Assembly (NCBI GenBank): GCA_910589485.1
Contig: CAJUSW010000002.1
Coordinates: forward strand, 382,978 to 446,977
Reading direction: 5' to 3'
Length of the DNA: 64,000 nt
Source: an uncultured Duncaniella sp.
GTDB lineage: Bacteria; Bacteroidota; Bacteroidia; Bacteroidales; Muribaculaceae
The notes below the pieces were generated by a model. It had not been told where the DNA came from. It ran no database searches and saw only the letters and a list, made by a program, of their open reading frames with translations. A program made the translations under genes and the position numbers. How positions within the stretch are numbered: position 1 is the stretch's first letter; each line of letters starts with the position of its first letter. Below, piece after piece: positions 9,198 through 17,997 of this stretch.

Positions 9198-10508
9198 ATG
9201 AGATCACTCTGCCGACTCCTTATCATCCTGCCCGTTGCTTTCGCCATTGGACTCCGGCCTCAGGCTGTCGGCCACGAGGTGAGCTTCTCCCCTGTGGCCG
9301 AGGCCTACAGTGCTACGTCGGTCAACACCGCCGTGTTCCGCGCCAACTCCGTCACCACCTCTGGCGATACCCAGTACACATGCTTCTACGACCCCGAGGG
9401 GTACGTAACCCTTGCGTCGCGCCCCCTCGGCACCGATGATTGGACGGTGAGCCGTACCCCCTATCGCGGCAAAGTTACTGATGCCCACAATGTCATATCC
9501 ATGGCTGTTGACGGCGACGGGTACCTGCACGTGTCGTTCGACCACCACGGCGATCCTCTCCGTTATTGCCGTAGTGTCGCCCCCGGCTCGCTCACCCTCG
9601 GCCCGCTCGAACCCATGACCGGGGTAGGGGAGGAGGATGTTACCTATCCCGAGTTCCACACCCTCGCCTCGGGCGATCTGCTGTTTGTCTACCGATCGGG
9701 ATATTCCGGCAAGGGCAATATGGTGATGAACCGTTACGACCGCTCCACCCGCCGGTGGACCCGTATCCACGATGTGCTCATCGACGGCGAGGGTAAGCGC
9801 AACGCCTACTGGCAGTTGTGTACCGACAGTCACGGCACCATCCACCTCTCGTGGGTGTGGCGCGAGACATGGCTGGTGGAGACCAACCACGACCTCTGTT
9901 ACGCCCGCTCCCGCGACGGCGGTGTCACATGGGAGCGCAGTGACGGTACCCCCTATAGCCTCCCCATCACCATGGCCGAGGCCGAGATTGCATGGCATGT
10001 GCCTCAGAATTCCGAGCTGATCAATCAGACCTCCATGGCCACCGATCCCGATGGCCGGCCATTCATCGCCACCTATTGGCGCGAGCAGGAGGATTCCGTG
10101 CCTCGGTTCCGCCTTGTGCATCACGACGGCAGTGCATGGAGCATGGAGACGGTGGGAAGCCGTTCCTCCCCCTTTTCCCTCTCGGGCGGAGGCACCAAAA
10201 TGATCCCCATCTCCCGCCCGAGGGTAGTGGCCGACGACAGCCACATATATTATATATACCGTGATGCCGAGCGTGGTAGCCGTGTCACCCTCGCTACCCG
10301 TCCGGTGCGTGGAGGAGTATGGGAGATGGCCGACCTCACCGATTTCAGTGTCGATGCCTGGGAACCTACCCTCGACAATGACCTGTGGCGCACCCGTCAC
10401 CTCCTCCACATCTACGTCCAGCCCTCCTCCCAGGGCGACGGCGAGCGCGTCACCTCCGCACCCCCCTCCACCCTCACCATCCTCCAGCTCCACCCCTCGG
10501 CGAAATAG
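9198..10508 (+). CDS. BNR_4 family seven-bladed propeller protein (GH145/PL24/PL25-like fold)
   Basis: Secreted 436-aa protein of the BNR repeat-containing family, recognised by the stretch DAHNVISMAVDGDGYLHVSF followed by DHHGDPLRY, the conserved histidine-rich site of this fold. Characterised relatives include rhamnosidases (GH145) and lyases of uronic-acid glycans (PL24, PL25, PL40), so it is probably a catalytic side-chain enzyme. An N-terminal signal peptide is present (hydrophobic to about residue 20). It closes the operon after GH43 and GH127; together the set would fit an arabinogalactan or rhamnogalacturonan side chain. I cannot separate hydrolase from lyase by eye. Confidence 0.8.
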   Translation: MRSLCRLLIILPVAFAIGLRPQAVGHEVSFSPVAEAYSATSVNTAVFRANSVTTSGDTQYTCFYDPEGYVTLASRPLGTDDWTVSRTPYRGKVTDAHNVISMAVDGDGYLHVSFDHHGDPLRYCRSVAPGSLTLGPLEPMTGVGEEDVTYPEFHTLASGDLLFVYRSGYSGKGNMVMNRYDRSTRRWTRIHDVLIDGEGKRNAYWQLCTDSHGTIHLSWVWRETWLVETNHDLCYARSRDGGVTWERSDGTPYSLPITMAEAEIAWHVPQNSELINQTSMATDPDGRPFIATYWREQEDSVPRFRLVHHDGSAWSMETVGSRSSPFSLSGGGTKMIPISRPRVVADDSHIYYIYRDAERGSRVTLATRPVRGGVWEMADLTDFSVDAWEPTLDNDLWRTRHLLHIYVQPSSQGDGERVTSAPPSTLTILQLHPSAK

Positions 10509-10560
10509 CGGTAATACGGTGATTTCTCGTGAGAAAGCTAAAAATTTGGGAAATTTGTTA

Positions 10561-10568
10561 TATCTTTG
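10561..10568 (+). promoter_or_regulatory. Probable -7 promoter element for the small gene/GNAT pair
   Basis: TATCTTTG matches TAnnTTTG, 62 bases before the start at 10631. No good TTTG lies at the expected distance upstream, so only the -7 element is supported. Confidence 0.4.
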
Positions 10569-10630
10569 CAGACATGATAAAGTTCTTAAGTACTTACAGA
10601 TAGTGTTTAATTCAAAAAACTCTCCAAGAT

Positions 10631-10789
10631 ATGGCACGACCGATAAAAGAAACCCCCGAATTATTTGGAAAGGATGCCGAGCGTTTTGAAAAAATGATAT
10701 CGCAGTCGCGTCCCGCCTCCGAGGAGGAAAGAGAAAGGGCCCGCAAAGCCTACGAGACCATGAAATCCATCAGTAATTTTCAATGGTAA
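10631..10789 (+). CDS. Small 52-aa protein, candidate antitoxin partner of the GNAT gene
   Basis: A 52-codon frame starting MARPIKETPELFGKDAERFE and ending KSISNFQW, highly charged and predicted helical (run of E, R and K residues in the middle). Its stop codon TAA touches the ATG of the next gene with no gap, so the two are almost certainly translated together. The base composition is lower in G+C than the PUL before it. Small basic/acidic proteins placed just before a GNAT acetyltransferase are a typical toxin-antitoxin layout, but I see no clear ribbon-helix-helix motif. Function is inferred from context only. Confidence 0.7.
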   Translation: MARPIKETPELFGKDAERFEKMISQSRPASEEERERARKAYETMKSISNFQW

Positions 10790-11326
10790 ATGGACTTTTC
10801 CCGCTTCTCCCAATCTCTCCTCTCCACCGACACAAGAATTAGACCATTCAAATGTGCAGAGGCAGATTTGAATGGTTTTCTTTATGAGGATGCAAAGCAT
10901 TTTCTATCGGAACTCATGGCTGTTACTTATCTGCTTGAGGATGTGGATGAGGATATTACGGTCGCTTATTTTAGCCTTTTAGCGGATAAAATATCCTTTA
11001 ATCCCGATGAAAAAGGGATATGGAATAGATTGAACAGAAAAATACCCAATCCCAAGCGTCGTCGAAGCTATCCGGCTATAAAGATTGGCAGGTTAGCGGT
11101 GAATGAGAGCTACTCAGGTAAAGGGATCGGTACTTTCCTATTGGATAATATAAAATATGCCTTCACTTCAGGTCGTCGTTTGGGATGTCGGTTCCTGACT
11201 GTTGACGCTCTCAAGTCAGCAATGCCATTTTATGAAAGAAACGGCTTCCAATTCTTTTCAGAACTGGATAAGGATGAGGATACCCGTCTGATGTTCTATG
11301 ATCTTAAAAACTTTTTGGGGGCCTGA
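10790..11326 (+). CDS. GNAT-family N-acetyltransferase (possible TacT-like toxin)
   Basis: 178-aa acetyltransferase. The acetyl-CoA pyrophosphate loop is visible as SGKGIG in KIGRLAVNESYSGKGIG, followed by the helix FLLDNIK; a later FYERNGFQFF segment is the usual GNAT C-terminal strand-helix. The LGRLAV/IGRLAV-type motif and an early DLNGFLYEDA segment resemble GNAT toxins that acetylate aminoacyl-tRNA. It starts directly at the stop codon of the 52-aa gene. The gene is AT-richer than its neighbours, which hints at horizontal transfer. Toxin activity is an inference; an ordinary metabolite acetyltransferase is the alternative. Confidence 0.85.
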   Translation: MDFSRFSQSLLSTDTRIRPFKCAEADLNGFLYEDAKHFLSELMAVTYLLEDVDEDITVAYFSLLADKISFNPDEKGIWNRLNRKIPNPKRRRSYPAIKIGRLAVNESYSGKGIGTFLLDNIKYAFTSGRRLGCRFLTVDALKSAMPFYERNGFQFFSELDKDEDTRLMFYDLKNFLGA

Positions 11327-11439
11327 TCCCTGATTCACGATGCTGTTCCTGTTGAGGTATTGTGAATGAAAATGGAATTGTCAGCTAACATCTCTGAACA
11401 AATCCCTCTATATCCCTTAGGCTCTAAATGAATCATAGA

Positions 11440-11471
11440 TTTGCTCTTTAAATGGATTTTCATTAACTTTG
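11440..11471 (+). promoter_or_regulatory. Bacteroidota-type promoter for the DUF5106 gene
   Basis: TTTG at 11440-11443, a 20-base spacer and TAACTTTG at 11464-11471 give a full -33/-7 match, 39 bases before the start codon at 11511. Confidence 0.65.
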
Positions 11472-11510
11472 TGATTGCATTATTGCGTCCTTAAGTAACT
11501 TAAGCAAAGT

Positions 11511-12419
11511 ATGAAAATCAAATATCTCCTTATTTCCGTGCTGATGCTCGCCGGCATTGCCTTGCGTGGCAGTGCCCAATCGGCATCCGATCAGCCCACC
11601 ACATACTTCCCTTATCCCATAGTTCCCGACTCCATATCCACTTTCCAGGCCCGTTGCAACTATCTCGCCGACCATTTCTGGGACTTCTGCGAGATGTCCA
11701 AGGCCTTCTCGGCCAAGCAGAAAATGGCCAAGGAGATGGAGATATACCTCACCCTCGTGTCCAATGCCGAGCCGTCACGGGCTATTGCCGGTGTCAACTC
11801 CCTCATGAAGAAGCTGGAGAAGCAACCCAAGGACCAGGTGTTCATGGCCTCGATAGCCGAGGGACGCCTCTACAGCGACACTGCCGAGGTGTGGATCGAT
11901 GAGCTATACCTCCCGTTTGCCGAGGCAGTGGCCTCCAATAAGCGCGTCAGCAAGGCCGAGAAAGCCCGTTTCGAGCAGCAGGCCGAGGTGTTGCGCAAAT
12001 CGCTCGTAGGCAAGCCTGCCCCCTCGCTCCCCTATACCCGCCGTGACGGCACGCAGGGAAATCTCATGAACGATTCGGCCGAGGTGGTGATAGTGTTCTT
12101 CAACGACCCCGATTGCAGCGACTGCAACATGGCCCGCATACGCCTCGATGCCGATATCTCCATGACCGAACTCATTGCCGAGGGCAAGGTAAAGGTGGTG
12201 GCTATATCCGTGGCCGAGCCTGACGAAGAGTGGCGCAAATCGGCCGAGAATTTCCCCTCCACATGGGAAGTGGGAGCCGCCCCCGATGCCGACCTCGAGA
12301 TCGATCTCCGCTCCGGCACCCCCGACTTCTATATAATTGACCGGAAGCACAATATCCGATACAAGCACCTCAACATAATCCAGGTGATCGACGTGGCCCG
12401 TCAGCTCAAGAAGCGTTAA
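11511..12419 (+). CDS. DUF5106 / thioredoxin-fold exported protein
   Basis: 302-aa periplasmic or surface protein with a signal peptide (cleavage near GSA-QSA). The N-terminal half (about 35-165) is helical and matches the DUF5106 style found in Bacteroidales; the C-terminal half (about 170-302) is a thioredoxin-like domain starting at VGKPAPSLPYTRRDG with the redox motif CSDC in NDPDCSDCNMAR and a cis-proline-like GTPDFYIID segment. A disulfide or redox role in the envelope is likely, but the partner is unknown. It precedes the DoxX gene by 54 bases on the same strand, a pairing that makes sense for redox functions. Confidence 0.85.
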   Translation: MKIKYLLISVLMLAGIALRGSAQSASDQPTTYFPYPIVPDSISTFQARCNYLADHFWDFCEMSKAFSAKQKMAKEMEIYLTLVSNAEPSRAIAGVNSLMKKLEKQPKDQVFMASIAEGRLYSDTAEVWIDELYLPFAEAVASNKRVSKAEKARFEQQAEVLRKSLVGKPAPSLPYTRRDGTQGNLMNDSAEVVIVFFNDPDCSDCNMARIRLDADISMTELIAEGKVKVVAISVAEPDEEWRKSAENFPSTWEVGAAPDADLEIDLRSGTPDFYIIDRKHNIRYKHLNIIQVIDVARQLKKR

Positions 12420-12473
12420 AAGCCCGCACACTCCCCGGAAACAGTACATAAACCATATAAACGACACTACAGC

Positions 12474-12983
12474 ATGTCCTGGCACAATTCTCCGTTAGTC
12501 AACATATTTCTCCGCCTCACGGGCTTCACCTACACCAACCTTGCCCGTCTGTTTATGCGCTTGTTTGTGGGTGTGATGCTGCTTCAGTTCGGCATCCGTC
12601 ACCTGGTCAACTACAACGAATTGTGCACCAACTTCCCCACAGTCCTCGACATGTCGTCGTCCACCTCGCTGGTGCTCATGATCATCATTGAGGTTGTGTG
12701 CTCGCTCCTGATAATGGTGGGATTCCTCACCCGTCTGAGCACCATCCCGCCCATCATCGCCATGTGTGCCGCCGAGTACTATATCCTGCACGACATGGTG
12801 CCCTATCTCCCCGTCTACGGCCTTGATTCCACCGATCCCGGCTATCTGCCCATCATGTTCATAGGCATATACATCTACATGCTCCTGGCCGGGCCGGGCA
12901 AGATCTCGCTCGATTACTTCATTTCCCTCTATGTGATCAACCTCCGAGGCAAGGATGAGGAGGAGGAACTTGAGGAAGTATAA
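12474..12983 (+). CDS. DoxX-like integral membrane protein
   Basis: 169-aa inner-membrane protein with about four hydrophobic helices: one near LFMRLFVGVMLLQFGIRHL, one at LVLMIIIEVVCSLLIMVGFL, one at IPPIIAMCAAEYYIL and one at LPIMFIGIYIYMLLAGPG. The pattern of a first helix ending in FGIRHL and a fourth ending in GPGKISLD is the DoxX family form. The tail is acidic (DEEEELEEV). DoxX proteins act in respiratory or redox processes in the membrane, and the thioredoxin-fold gene upstream fits. It ends 15 bases before mnmA. Confidence 0.8.
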   Translation: MSWHNSPLVNIFLRLTGFTYTNLARLFMRLFVGVMLLQFGIRHLVNYNELCTNFPTVLDMSSSTSLVLMIIIEVVCSLLIMVGFLTRLSTIPPIIAMCAAEYYILHDMVPYLPVYGLDSTDPGYLPIMFIGIYIYMLLAGPGKISLDYFISLYVINLRGKDEEEELEEV

Positions 12984-12998
12984 TATACCCTGAGCCTT

Positions 12999-14078
12999 AT
13001 GAAAATAGCGGTACTGATATCGGGAGGAGTCGACAGCGCGGTAGCTGTCCACAGGCTCGTCGAGCAGGGGCACGATCTGCACCTGTTCTACATACGCATC
13101 GGTCTCGACACCGGCGAGGGCGACTGCTCCGCCGAGGAGGATATCGAGATGTGCCGTTACATAGCCGCCCGTTACGCCCTGCCGTTCGACGTGGTTTCTC
13201 TCCACGAGGAATATTGGGAAAACGTCATGGAATATGCCCTGCGCACCGTCCGAGAGGGACTCACCCCCAACCCCGACGTGATGTGCAACAAGATGATAAA
13301 ATTCGGATTCTTCGAGCAGCGCTGGGGCCATGAGTTTGACCGCACGGCCACAGGCCACTATGCCACCACCCACGAGATCGACGGCCTTGTGTGGCTCGGT
13401 ACCGGAGTGGATGCCGTCAAGGACCAGACCGATTTCCTCTGCCGCATCAGCTACGACCAGCTCTCGCACCTCATCTTCCCCATCGGCGATATCCCCAAGG
13501 CCGAGGTGAGGCGCATAGCCATCGAGACCCGTATGCCCAACGCCTACAGGCGCGACAGTCAGGGCATATGCTTCCTCGGTAAGATCAATTACAATGACTT
13601 CATACGCCGTCATCTCGGCGAGAAGCCCGGCCCCATCATCGAACTGGAGACCGGACGCAAGCTCGGCGAGCACCGCGGATTCTGGTTCCACACCATAGGC
13701 CAGCGCAAGGGCCTGGGACTCAGTGGCGGACCGTGGTATGTGGTGAAGAAGAATGTCCACGACAATGTGGTGTACGTCTCCCAGGGCTACAACACCGAGA
13801 AGCAGTATGGCCATCAGCTCCATCTCGACGAGATGCACTGGCTCACACGCGATCCGTGGCCCGAGGCTTGCGACGGCGTGGAGATCCGGTTCAAGAACCG
13901 CCACACCCCCGACTTCCTCCCCGCCCGTCTCACCCGCCTTGCCGACGGCGAGTATCTCATCGACTCTTCAACCCCTGTCCAGGGCATAGCTCCGGGACAG
14001 TTTGCAGTAATATATACCCCTGACCACCGCCTGTGCCTGGGCAGTGGCGTGATCACGGGGCGAAACGTCATGCTCTAA
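12999..14078 (+). CDS. mnmA: tRNA-specific 2-thiouridylase MnmA
   Basis: Cytoplasmic enzyme that makes 2-thiouridine at wobble position 34 of Lys, Glu and Gln tRNAs. The ATP-pyrophosphatase loop SGGVDSAV is at the N-terminus; the two catalytic cysteines of the family are C96 in DVMCNKMIKFG and C191 in GICFLG, and RDSQGIC/FWFHTIGQRKGLGLSGGPWYV are further signatures. Length (359 aa) is typical. Bacteroidota often carry two MnmA paralogues, and this could be either. It sits in a tight run between DoxX (15-base gap) and the bifunctional nuclease (9-base gap). Confidence 0.95.
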   Translation: MKIAVLISGGVDSAVAVHRLVEQGHDLHLFYIRIGLDTGEGDCSAEEDIEMCRYIAARYALPFDVVSLHEEYWENVMEYALRTVREGLTPNPDVMCNKMIKFGFFEQRWGHEFDRTATGHYATTHEIDGLVWLGTGVDAVKDQTDFLCRISYDQLSHLIFPIGDIPKAEVRRIAIETRMPNAYRRDSQGICFLGKINYNDFIRRHLGEKPGPIIELETGRKLGEHRGFWFHTIGQRKGLGLSGGPWYVVKKNVHDNVVYVSQGYNTEKQYGHQLHLDEMHWLTRDPWPEACDGVEIRFKNRHTPDFLPARLTRLADGEYLIDSSTPVQGIAPGQFAVIYTPDHRLCLGSGVITGRNVML

Positions 14079-14087
14079 ACGATCATT

Positions 14088-14801
14088 ATGGACAACGGTA
14101 ACAACGATATATTCGACGGGCTCAACGTCAATTCCGGTAGCGGTGACAGGGCTGCCCGTGTGCGCCTGAGGGTGCTCGGGATATCCTATAGCCAGATTCA
14201 GAACGGTGCCTACGCCCTGATTCTCGCCCAGGTGGGCGGTCCCTACCGCATCCCTGTGGTGATAGGCGGGAGCGAGGCCCAGGCAATAGCCCTGAAGATG
14301 GAGGGGATAATACCTCCGCGCCCTCTCACCCACGATCTTTTCACCAGTCTGGGCCACGCCTTCGGCATTGAGCTTACCGAGGTGTTCATCTACCGTTTCG
14401 AGGACGGGGTGTTCTATTCCGAACTCACTTTCACCGATGGTGACCGCACTGTGACCCTCGACTCCCGCACCTCCGATGCCGTGGCCATAGCCATGCGCAC
14501 CGGTGCGCCAATATTCACCACCCCCGAGATCCTGGCCGAGACCGGATTTGAGCTTGAGGATCTTGCCGGCAACGTTGTGTCCTCATCCGATTCCGACGAT
14601 GCCGATTCCGACACCGGCGAACTGCGCGCCAAGGACGATGACCTGCCCGGTATCAGTCCGGTACGCACCCCCAAGCTCGAGAACTACACTATCGAGGAGC
14701 TCAAAAAGACCCTCCAGGAGCTGATAGACCGCGAGGAGTATGAGGAGGCCGCCCGCGTGGCCGAGATCATACGACGCAAGGAAAATCCCGGCGCTGAATA
14801 A
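14088..14801 (+). CDS. Bifunctional nuclease (DUF151) with C-terminal UVR motif
   Basis: 237-aa protein. The N-terminal BFN/DUF151 domain (about 20-155) is marked by PYRIPVVIGGSEAQAIAL and by DSRTSDAVAIAMRTGAPIF, both characteristic. After an acidic low-complexity linker (Asp/Ser-rich, about 165-185) there is a UvrB/UvrC motif near the C-terminus (LKKTLQELIDREEYEEAARV), which mediates protein contacts in nucleotide excision repair. Relatives have DNase/RNase activity. It follows mnmA by 9 bases. Confidence 0.9.
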   Translation: MDNGNNDIFDGLNVNSGSGDRAARVRLRVLGISYSQIQNGAYALILAQVGGPYRIPVVIGGSEAQAIALKMEGIIPPRPLTHDLFTSLGHAFGIELTEVFIYRFEDGVFYSELTFTDGDRTVTLDSRTSDAVAIAMRTGAPIFTTPEILAETGFELEDLAGNVVSSSDSDDADSDTGELRAKDDDLPGISPVRTPKLENYTIEELKKTLQELIDREEYEEAARVAEIIRRKENPGAE

Positions 14802-14862
14802 CCCATAGGATCACATAAATAACAGCATATAATAAGAGTCTCATTACCTTACAACTGATACA

Positions 14863-16191
14863 ATGTCAAGAATCCGACCTATCCAAGTCCGCCTCGCCTC
14901 GCTGTCATTCCTGGAGTTTGCAGTGTGGGGTGCCTATCTCATATCCCTGGGCAATTACCTCGGATCCGTAGGCCTCGCCACCCATATCGGCTGGTTCTAT
15001 GCCGTGCAGGGTATAGTGTCGCTGTTCATGCCCGCCGTGGTGGGTATAGTCGCCGACCGCTGGATACAGGCCCAGCGCATGCTCAGCCTGTGCCATCTGC
15101 TCGCCGGACTGTTCATGGGTGCTGCCGGTGTCTACGCTCTCACCGCCGACCAGGTGGAGTTCACTCCGCTGTTTGCGCTCTACACATGCTCGGTGGCGTT
15201 CTTTATGCCTACTATCGGATTGAGCAATGCTGTGGCATTCAATGCCTTGAACCGTGCCGGGCTTGACACTGTGACCAATTTCCCCCCTATCCGAGTGTTC
15301 GGCACTGTGGGTTTCATCTGCTCGATGCTGTTTGTCAACTTCACCCAGTTCCAGACCAACCCCTATCAGCTCATTACCTCGGCGGTGCTGAGTTTCGTCC
15401 TTGCCACCTACGCGCTCACTATGCCTCAGTGTCCCGTCAACCGTGGATCCTCCGAATCGCTTGCCGACTCGCTCGGCCTCAAGGCGTTCAGCCTTTTCAA
15501 GGAGAAGCGCATGGCCATATTCTTCATCTTCAGTATGTGTCTGGGCGTGTCGTTACAGATCACCAACAGCTACGGCAACATCTTCATCACCTCGTTCTCC
15601 GACATCGCTTCCTATGCCGACACCTGGGGCGCGCGTAATGCCAATGCTCTCATTTCGCTGTCACAGATGAGCGAGACACTCTGTATCCTCCTCATTCCAT
15701 TCTGCCTCAAGCGGTTTGGCATCAAGGGCGTGATGCTCATTTCGATGTTTGCCTGGGTGTTGCGCTTCGCGTTCTTCGGAGTTGGCGACACCGGTGGCGG
15801 TCTGTGGCTGCTCATTCTTTCATGTATCGTCTATGGCGTGGCATTTGACTTCTTCAACGTCTCCGGAGGCCTCTATGTGGATCAGCAGACCGGCAAGGAG
15901 CTCCGCTCCAGCGCCCAGGGCCTGTTCATGATCATGACCAACGGTATCGGCGCCACTGTAGGTACCCTCGTGGCCCAGGCCATTGTAAACCACTTTGTAT
16001 TCTCTCAGACCACTCCCGAGGCTCAGCATGAAGGGTGGACCACTTCATGGTTCATCTTCGCTGCCTACTCACTCGTGGTAGCCGTCCTCTTCATATTCAT
16101 ATTCAAGAATACTCCCACCCCCACCAACGATGAGGAGCGCCGTCTCATAAAGGAGACCGATCCCGCCCCCGCCGACGGAATGGTGGATTGA
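14863..16191 (+). CDS. MFS nucleoside:H+ symporter, NupG-like
   Basis: 442-aa inner-membrane transporter with about twelve hydrophobic segments. The opening RLASLSFLEFAVWGAYLISL and the following GWFYAVQGIVSLFMP segment are typical of the nucleoside symporter branch (NupG/XapB) of the major facilitator superfamily. The second half carries the family segment DFFNVSGGLYVDQQTGKELR, followed by AQGLFMIMTNGIGATVG. It probably imports purine or pyrimidine nucleosides. Its C-terminus is charged and cytoplasmic. The next gene, rsmE, starts 27 bases later. Confidence 0.9.
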   Translation: MSRIRPIQVRLASLSFLEFAVWGAYLISLGNYLGSVGLATHIGWFYAVQGIVSLFMPAVVGIVADRWIQAQRMLSLCHLLAGLFMGAAGVYALTADQVEFTPLFALYTCSVAFFMPTIGLSNAVAFNALNRAGLDTVTNFPPIRVFGTVGFICSMLFVNFTQFQTNPYQLITSAVLSFVLATYALTMPQCPVNRGSSESLADSLGLKAFSLFKEKRMAIFFIFSMCLGVSLQITNSYGNIFITSFSDIASYADTWGARNANALISLSQMSETLCILLIPFCLKRFGIKGVMLISMFAWVLRFAFFGVGDTGGGLWLLILSCIVYGVAFDFFNVSGGLYVDQQTGKELRSSAQGLFMIMTNGIGATVGTLVAQAIVNHFVFSQTTPEAQHEGWTTSWFIFAAYSLVVAVLFIFIFKNTPTPTNDEERRLIKETDPAPADGMVD

Positions 16192-16218
16192 TGGGTGTGA
16201 TTCCACAAAAGTGTTTAT

Positions 16219-16926
16219 ATGATCCAGTTCTACGCCCCCGATATAGCATCTTCGCTCACCCTCCCCGAGAGTGATTCGCGCCATGCCGTCAAGGTGCTCA
16301 GGCTTGCTGAGGGCGACACCATCCAGGTGATTGATGGCCGGGGACATGTGTACACATGCACTCTGGTCGATGCCCACCCCAAGCGTGCCGCCGTCGAGAT
16401 CCTCGAGTGCCGTGACCAGGCCCTCCCGTGGACCTCTCAGCTGGTGGTGGCAGTCGCTCCCACCAAGCACATGGACCGCATGGAGTGGCTCGTGGAGAAG
16501 ATGACCGAGATCGGCGTCAACCGCATCATCCCCATGCTATGTGACCGTAGCGAGCGTCGCGAGATCAAGACCGAACGCCTCGAGAAGATCGCGGTATCGG
16601 CCATGAAGCAGTCCCTCAAAGCCACCCTGCCTGTCATTGATGAGATGACACCGCTACGCAAGCTTGTCACGTTAATGCCCGAGGCCCAGCGCTTTGTGGG
16701 GTATTGCGATCCGTCGGTCGAGCGCATCGACCTGGCCCGTGCCTATGTCCCAGGACGTGACACCGTGATATTCATTGGCCCCGAGGGGGATTTCTCCCCG
16801 GCCGAGATTTCATCGTTGCTTGAGTCGGGAGTCAGGCCCGTGACCTTTGGTGAAAACCGTCTGCGTACCGAGACAGCGGCACTCTACTCCCTCACATCCT
16901 GCCACGTTCTCGATTCACTGCGATAA
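16219..16926 (+). CDS. rsmE: 16S rRNA (uracil-1498-N3)-methyltransferase RsmE
   Basis: 235-aa SPOUT methyltransferase that modifies U1498 in the ribosomal decoding region using S-adenosylmethionine. An N-terminal PUA-like domain (about 1-70, with SDSRHAVKVLRLAEGD) precedes the trefoil-knot domain, which shows FIGPEGDFSPAEI and VTFGENRLRTETAALYSL, the cofactor-binding loops of the family. Length is normal. It lies between the nucleoside transporter and kdsA on the same strand, and the intergenic stretch after it (16927-17006) has no clear terminator. Confidence 0.95.
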   Translation: MIQFYAPDIASSLTLPESDSRHAVKVLRLAEGDTIQVIDGRGHVYTCTLVDAHPKRAAVEILECRDQALPWTSQLVVAVAPTKHMDRMEWLVEKMTEIGVNRIIPMLCDRSERREIKTERLEKIAVSAMKQSLKATLPVIDEMTPLRKLVTLMPEAQRFVGYCDPSVERIDLARAYVPGRDTVIFIGPEGDFSPAEISSLLESGVRPVTFGENRLRTETAALYSLTSCHVLDSLR

Positions 16927-17006
16927 TTAAGAGGTCGTTTTTTAACAACCGCTATGCCGTTCTTTGGCATTAGCCCCATTATTCGATAATATCTAATTCT
17001 CTCAAA

Positions 17007-17816
17007 GTGCTTTCTTTTAAAGAATTATCATCCCATCCACAGTTTTTTCTCCTCGCCGGCCCCTGCGTCATTGAAGGAGAGGAAATGGCTCTCGACATAG
17101 CCGAGCAGTGCGTGAAAATCACCTCCGAGCTCGGCATCCCTTATGTATTCAAAGGCTCTTACCGCAAGGCCAACCGCTCGCGCATCGACTCCTTCACCGG
17201 CATAGGCGATGAAAAGGCACTGAAAGTGCTTGCCAAGGTGCGCGAGACATTCGGCGTGCCCGTAGTGACCGACATCCATTCAGCCTCCGAGGCCGCAATG
17301 GCAGCCGAGTATGTCGACGTGCTCCAGATTCCGGCCTTCCTGTGCCGTCAGACCGACCTCCTCGTTGCGGCCGCCGAGACGGGCCGTGCCATCAACATCA
17401 AGAAGGGACAGTTCCTCTCGCCCGAGGCCATGCAGTTTGCGCTTCAGAAAGTGCGCGATGCCGGCAACGACAACGTGGCTCTCACCGAGCGCGGTGTATC
17501 ATTCGGCTATCAGGACCTCATGGTGGACTATCGTGGAATCCCCGAGATGCAACGCTTCGGCGCTCCGGTGATCCTCGATGTGACCCACTCCCTGCAACAG
17601 CCCAATCAGTCGCGCGGTGTTACCGGCGGTCGTCCCGATCTTATCGAGACCATAGCCCGCGCCGGCGTGGCAGTCGGAGTTGACGGTCTGTTCCTCGAGA
17701 CCCATCGTGATCCGTCGGTGGCCAAGAGCGACGGTGCCAACATGCTCGCCCTCGACCGTCTCCCCATGCTCCTGCGCCACCTCACGGCTATCCGCTCGGC
17801 CATCAACACCTTCTGA
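17007..17816 (+). CDS. kdsA: 3-deoxy-8-phosphooctulonate synthase KdsA
   Basis: Makes Kdo-8-phosphate from phosphoenolpyruvate and arabinose 5-phosphate for the lipopolysaccharide core. Recognised by FLLAGPCVIEG, the substrate loop FKGSYRKANRSRIDSFTG, LQIPAFLCRQTDLL, INIKKGQFLSP and VTHSLQQPNQSRGVTGGRP; 269 aa is the usual size. The best start is GTG at 17007 (reading MLSFKELSS), since no ATG gives the full N-terminal strand. The C-x-E metal ligands seen in metal-dependent versions are plausible (C in GPCVIEG), but I did not settle the class. Confidence 0.95.
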   Translation: MLSFKELSSHPQFFLLAGPCVIEGEEMALDIAEQCVKITSELGIPYVFKGSYRKANRSRIDSFTGIGDEKALKVLAKVRETFGVPVVTDIHSASEAAMAAEYVDVLQIPAFLCRQTDLLVAAAETGRAINIKKGQFLSPEAMQFALQKVRDAGNDNVALTERGVSFGYQDLMVDYRGIPEMQRFGAPVILDVTHSLQQPNQSRGVTGGRPDLIETIARAGVAVGVDGLFLETHRDPSVAKSDGANMLALDRLPMLLRHLTAIRSAINTF

Positions 17817-17997
17817 TCCGCCTCGGTATTTCCCCCTCCGTAGATGCTTGAGGCTGCATTGCTGTCACCATGCGAGAAATTGTGTGTTAAAAGTGGGCAC
17901 ACTCTTAAAAGTTTTATGTAATTTTACACGATAAAATATTTTACAGGAGATAAGGTTGATCACTGACAACGCAACCTGCTAATAACCGATCGTTTCA

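Noticed and set aside
16932..16975. Terminator between rsmE and kdsA
   Set aside because: Only short imperfect stems (GGTCGTT with AACAACC, ATGCC with GGCAT) without a following T-run.
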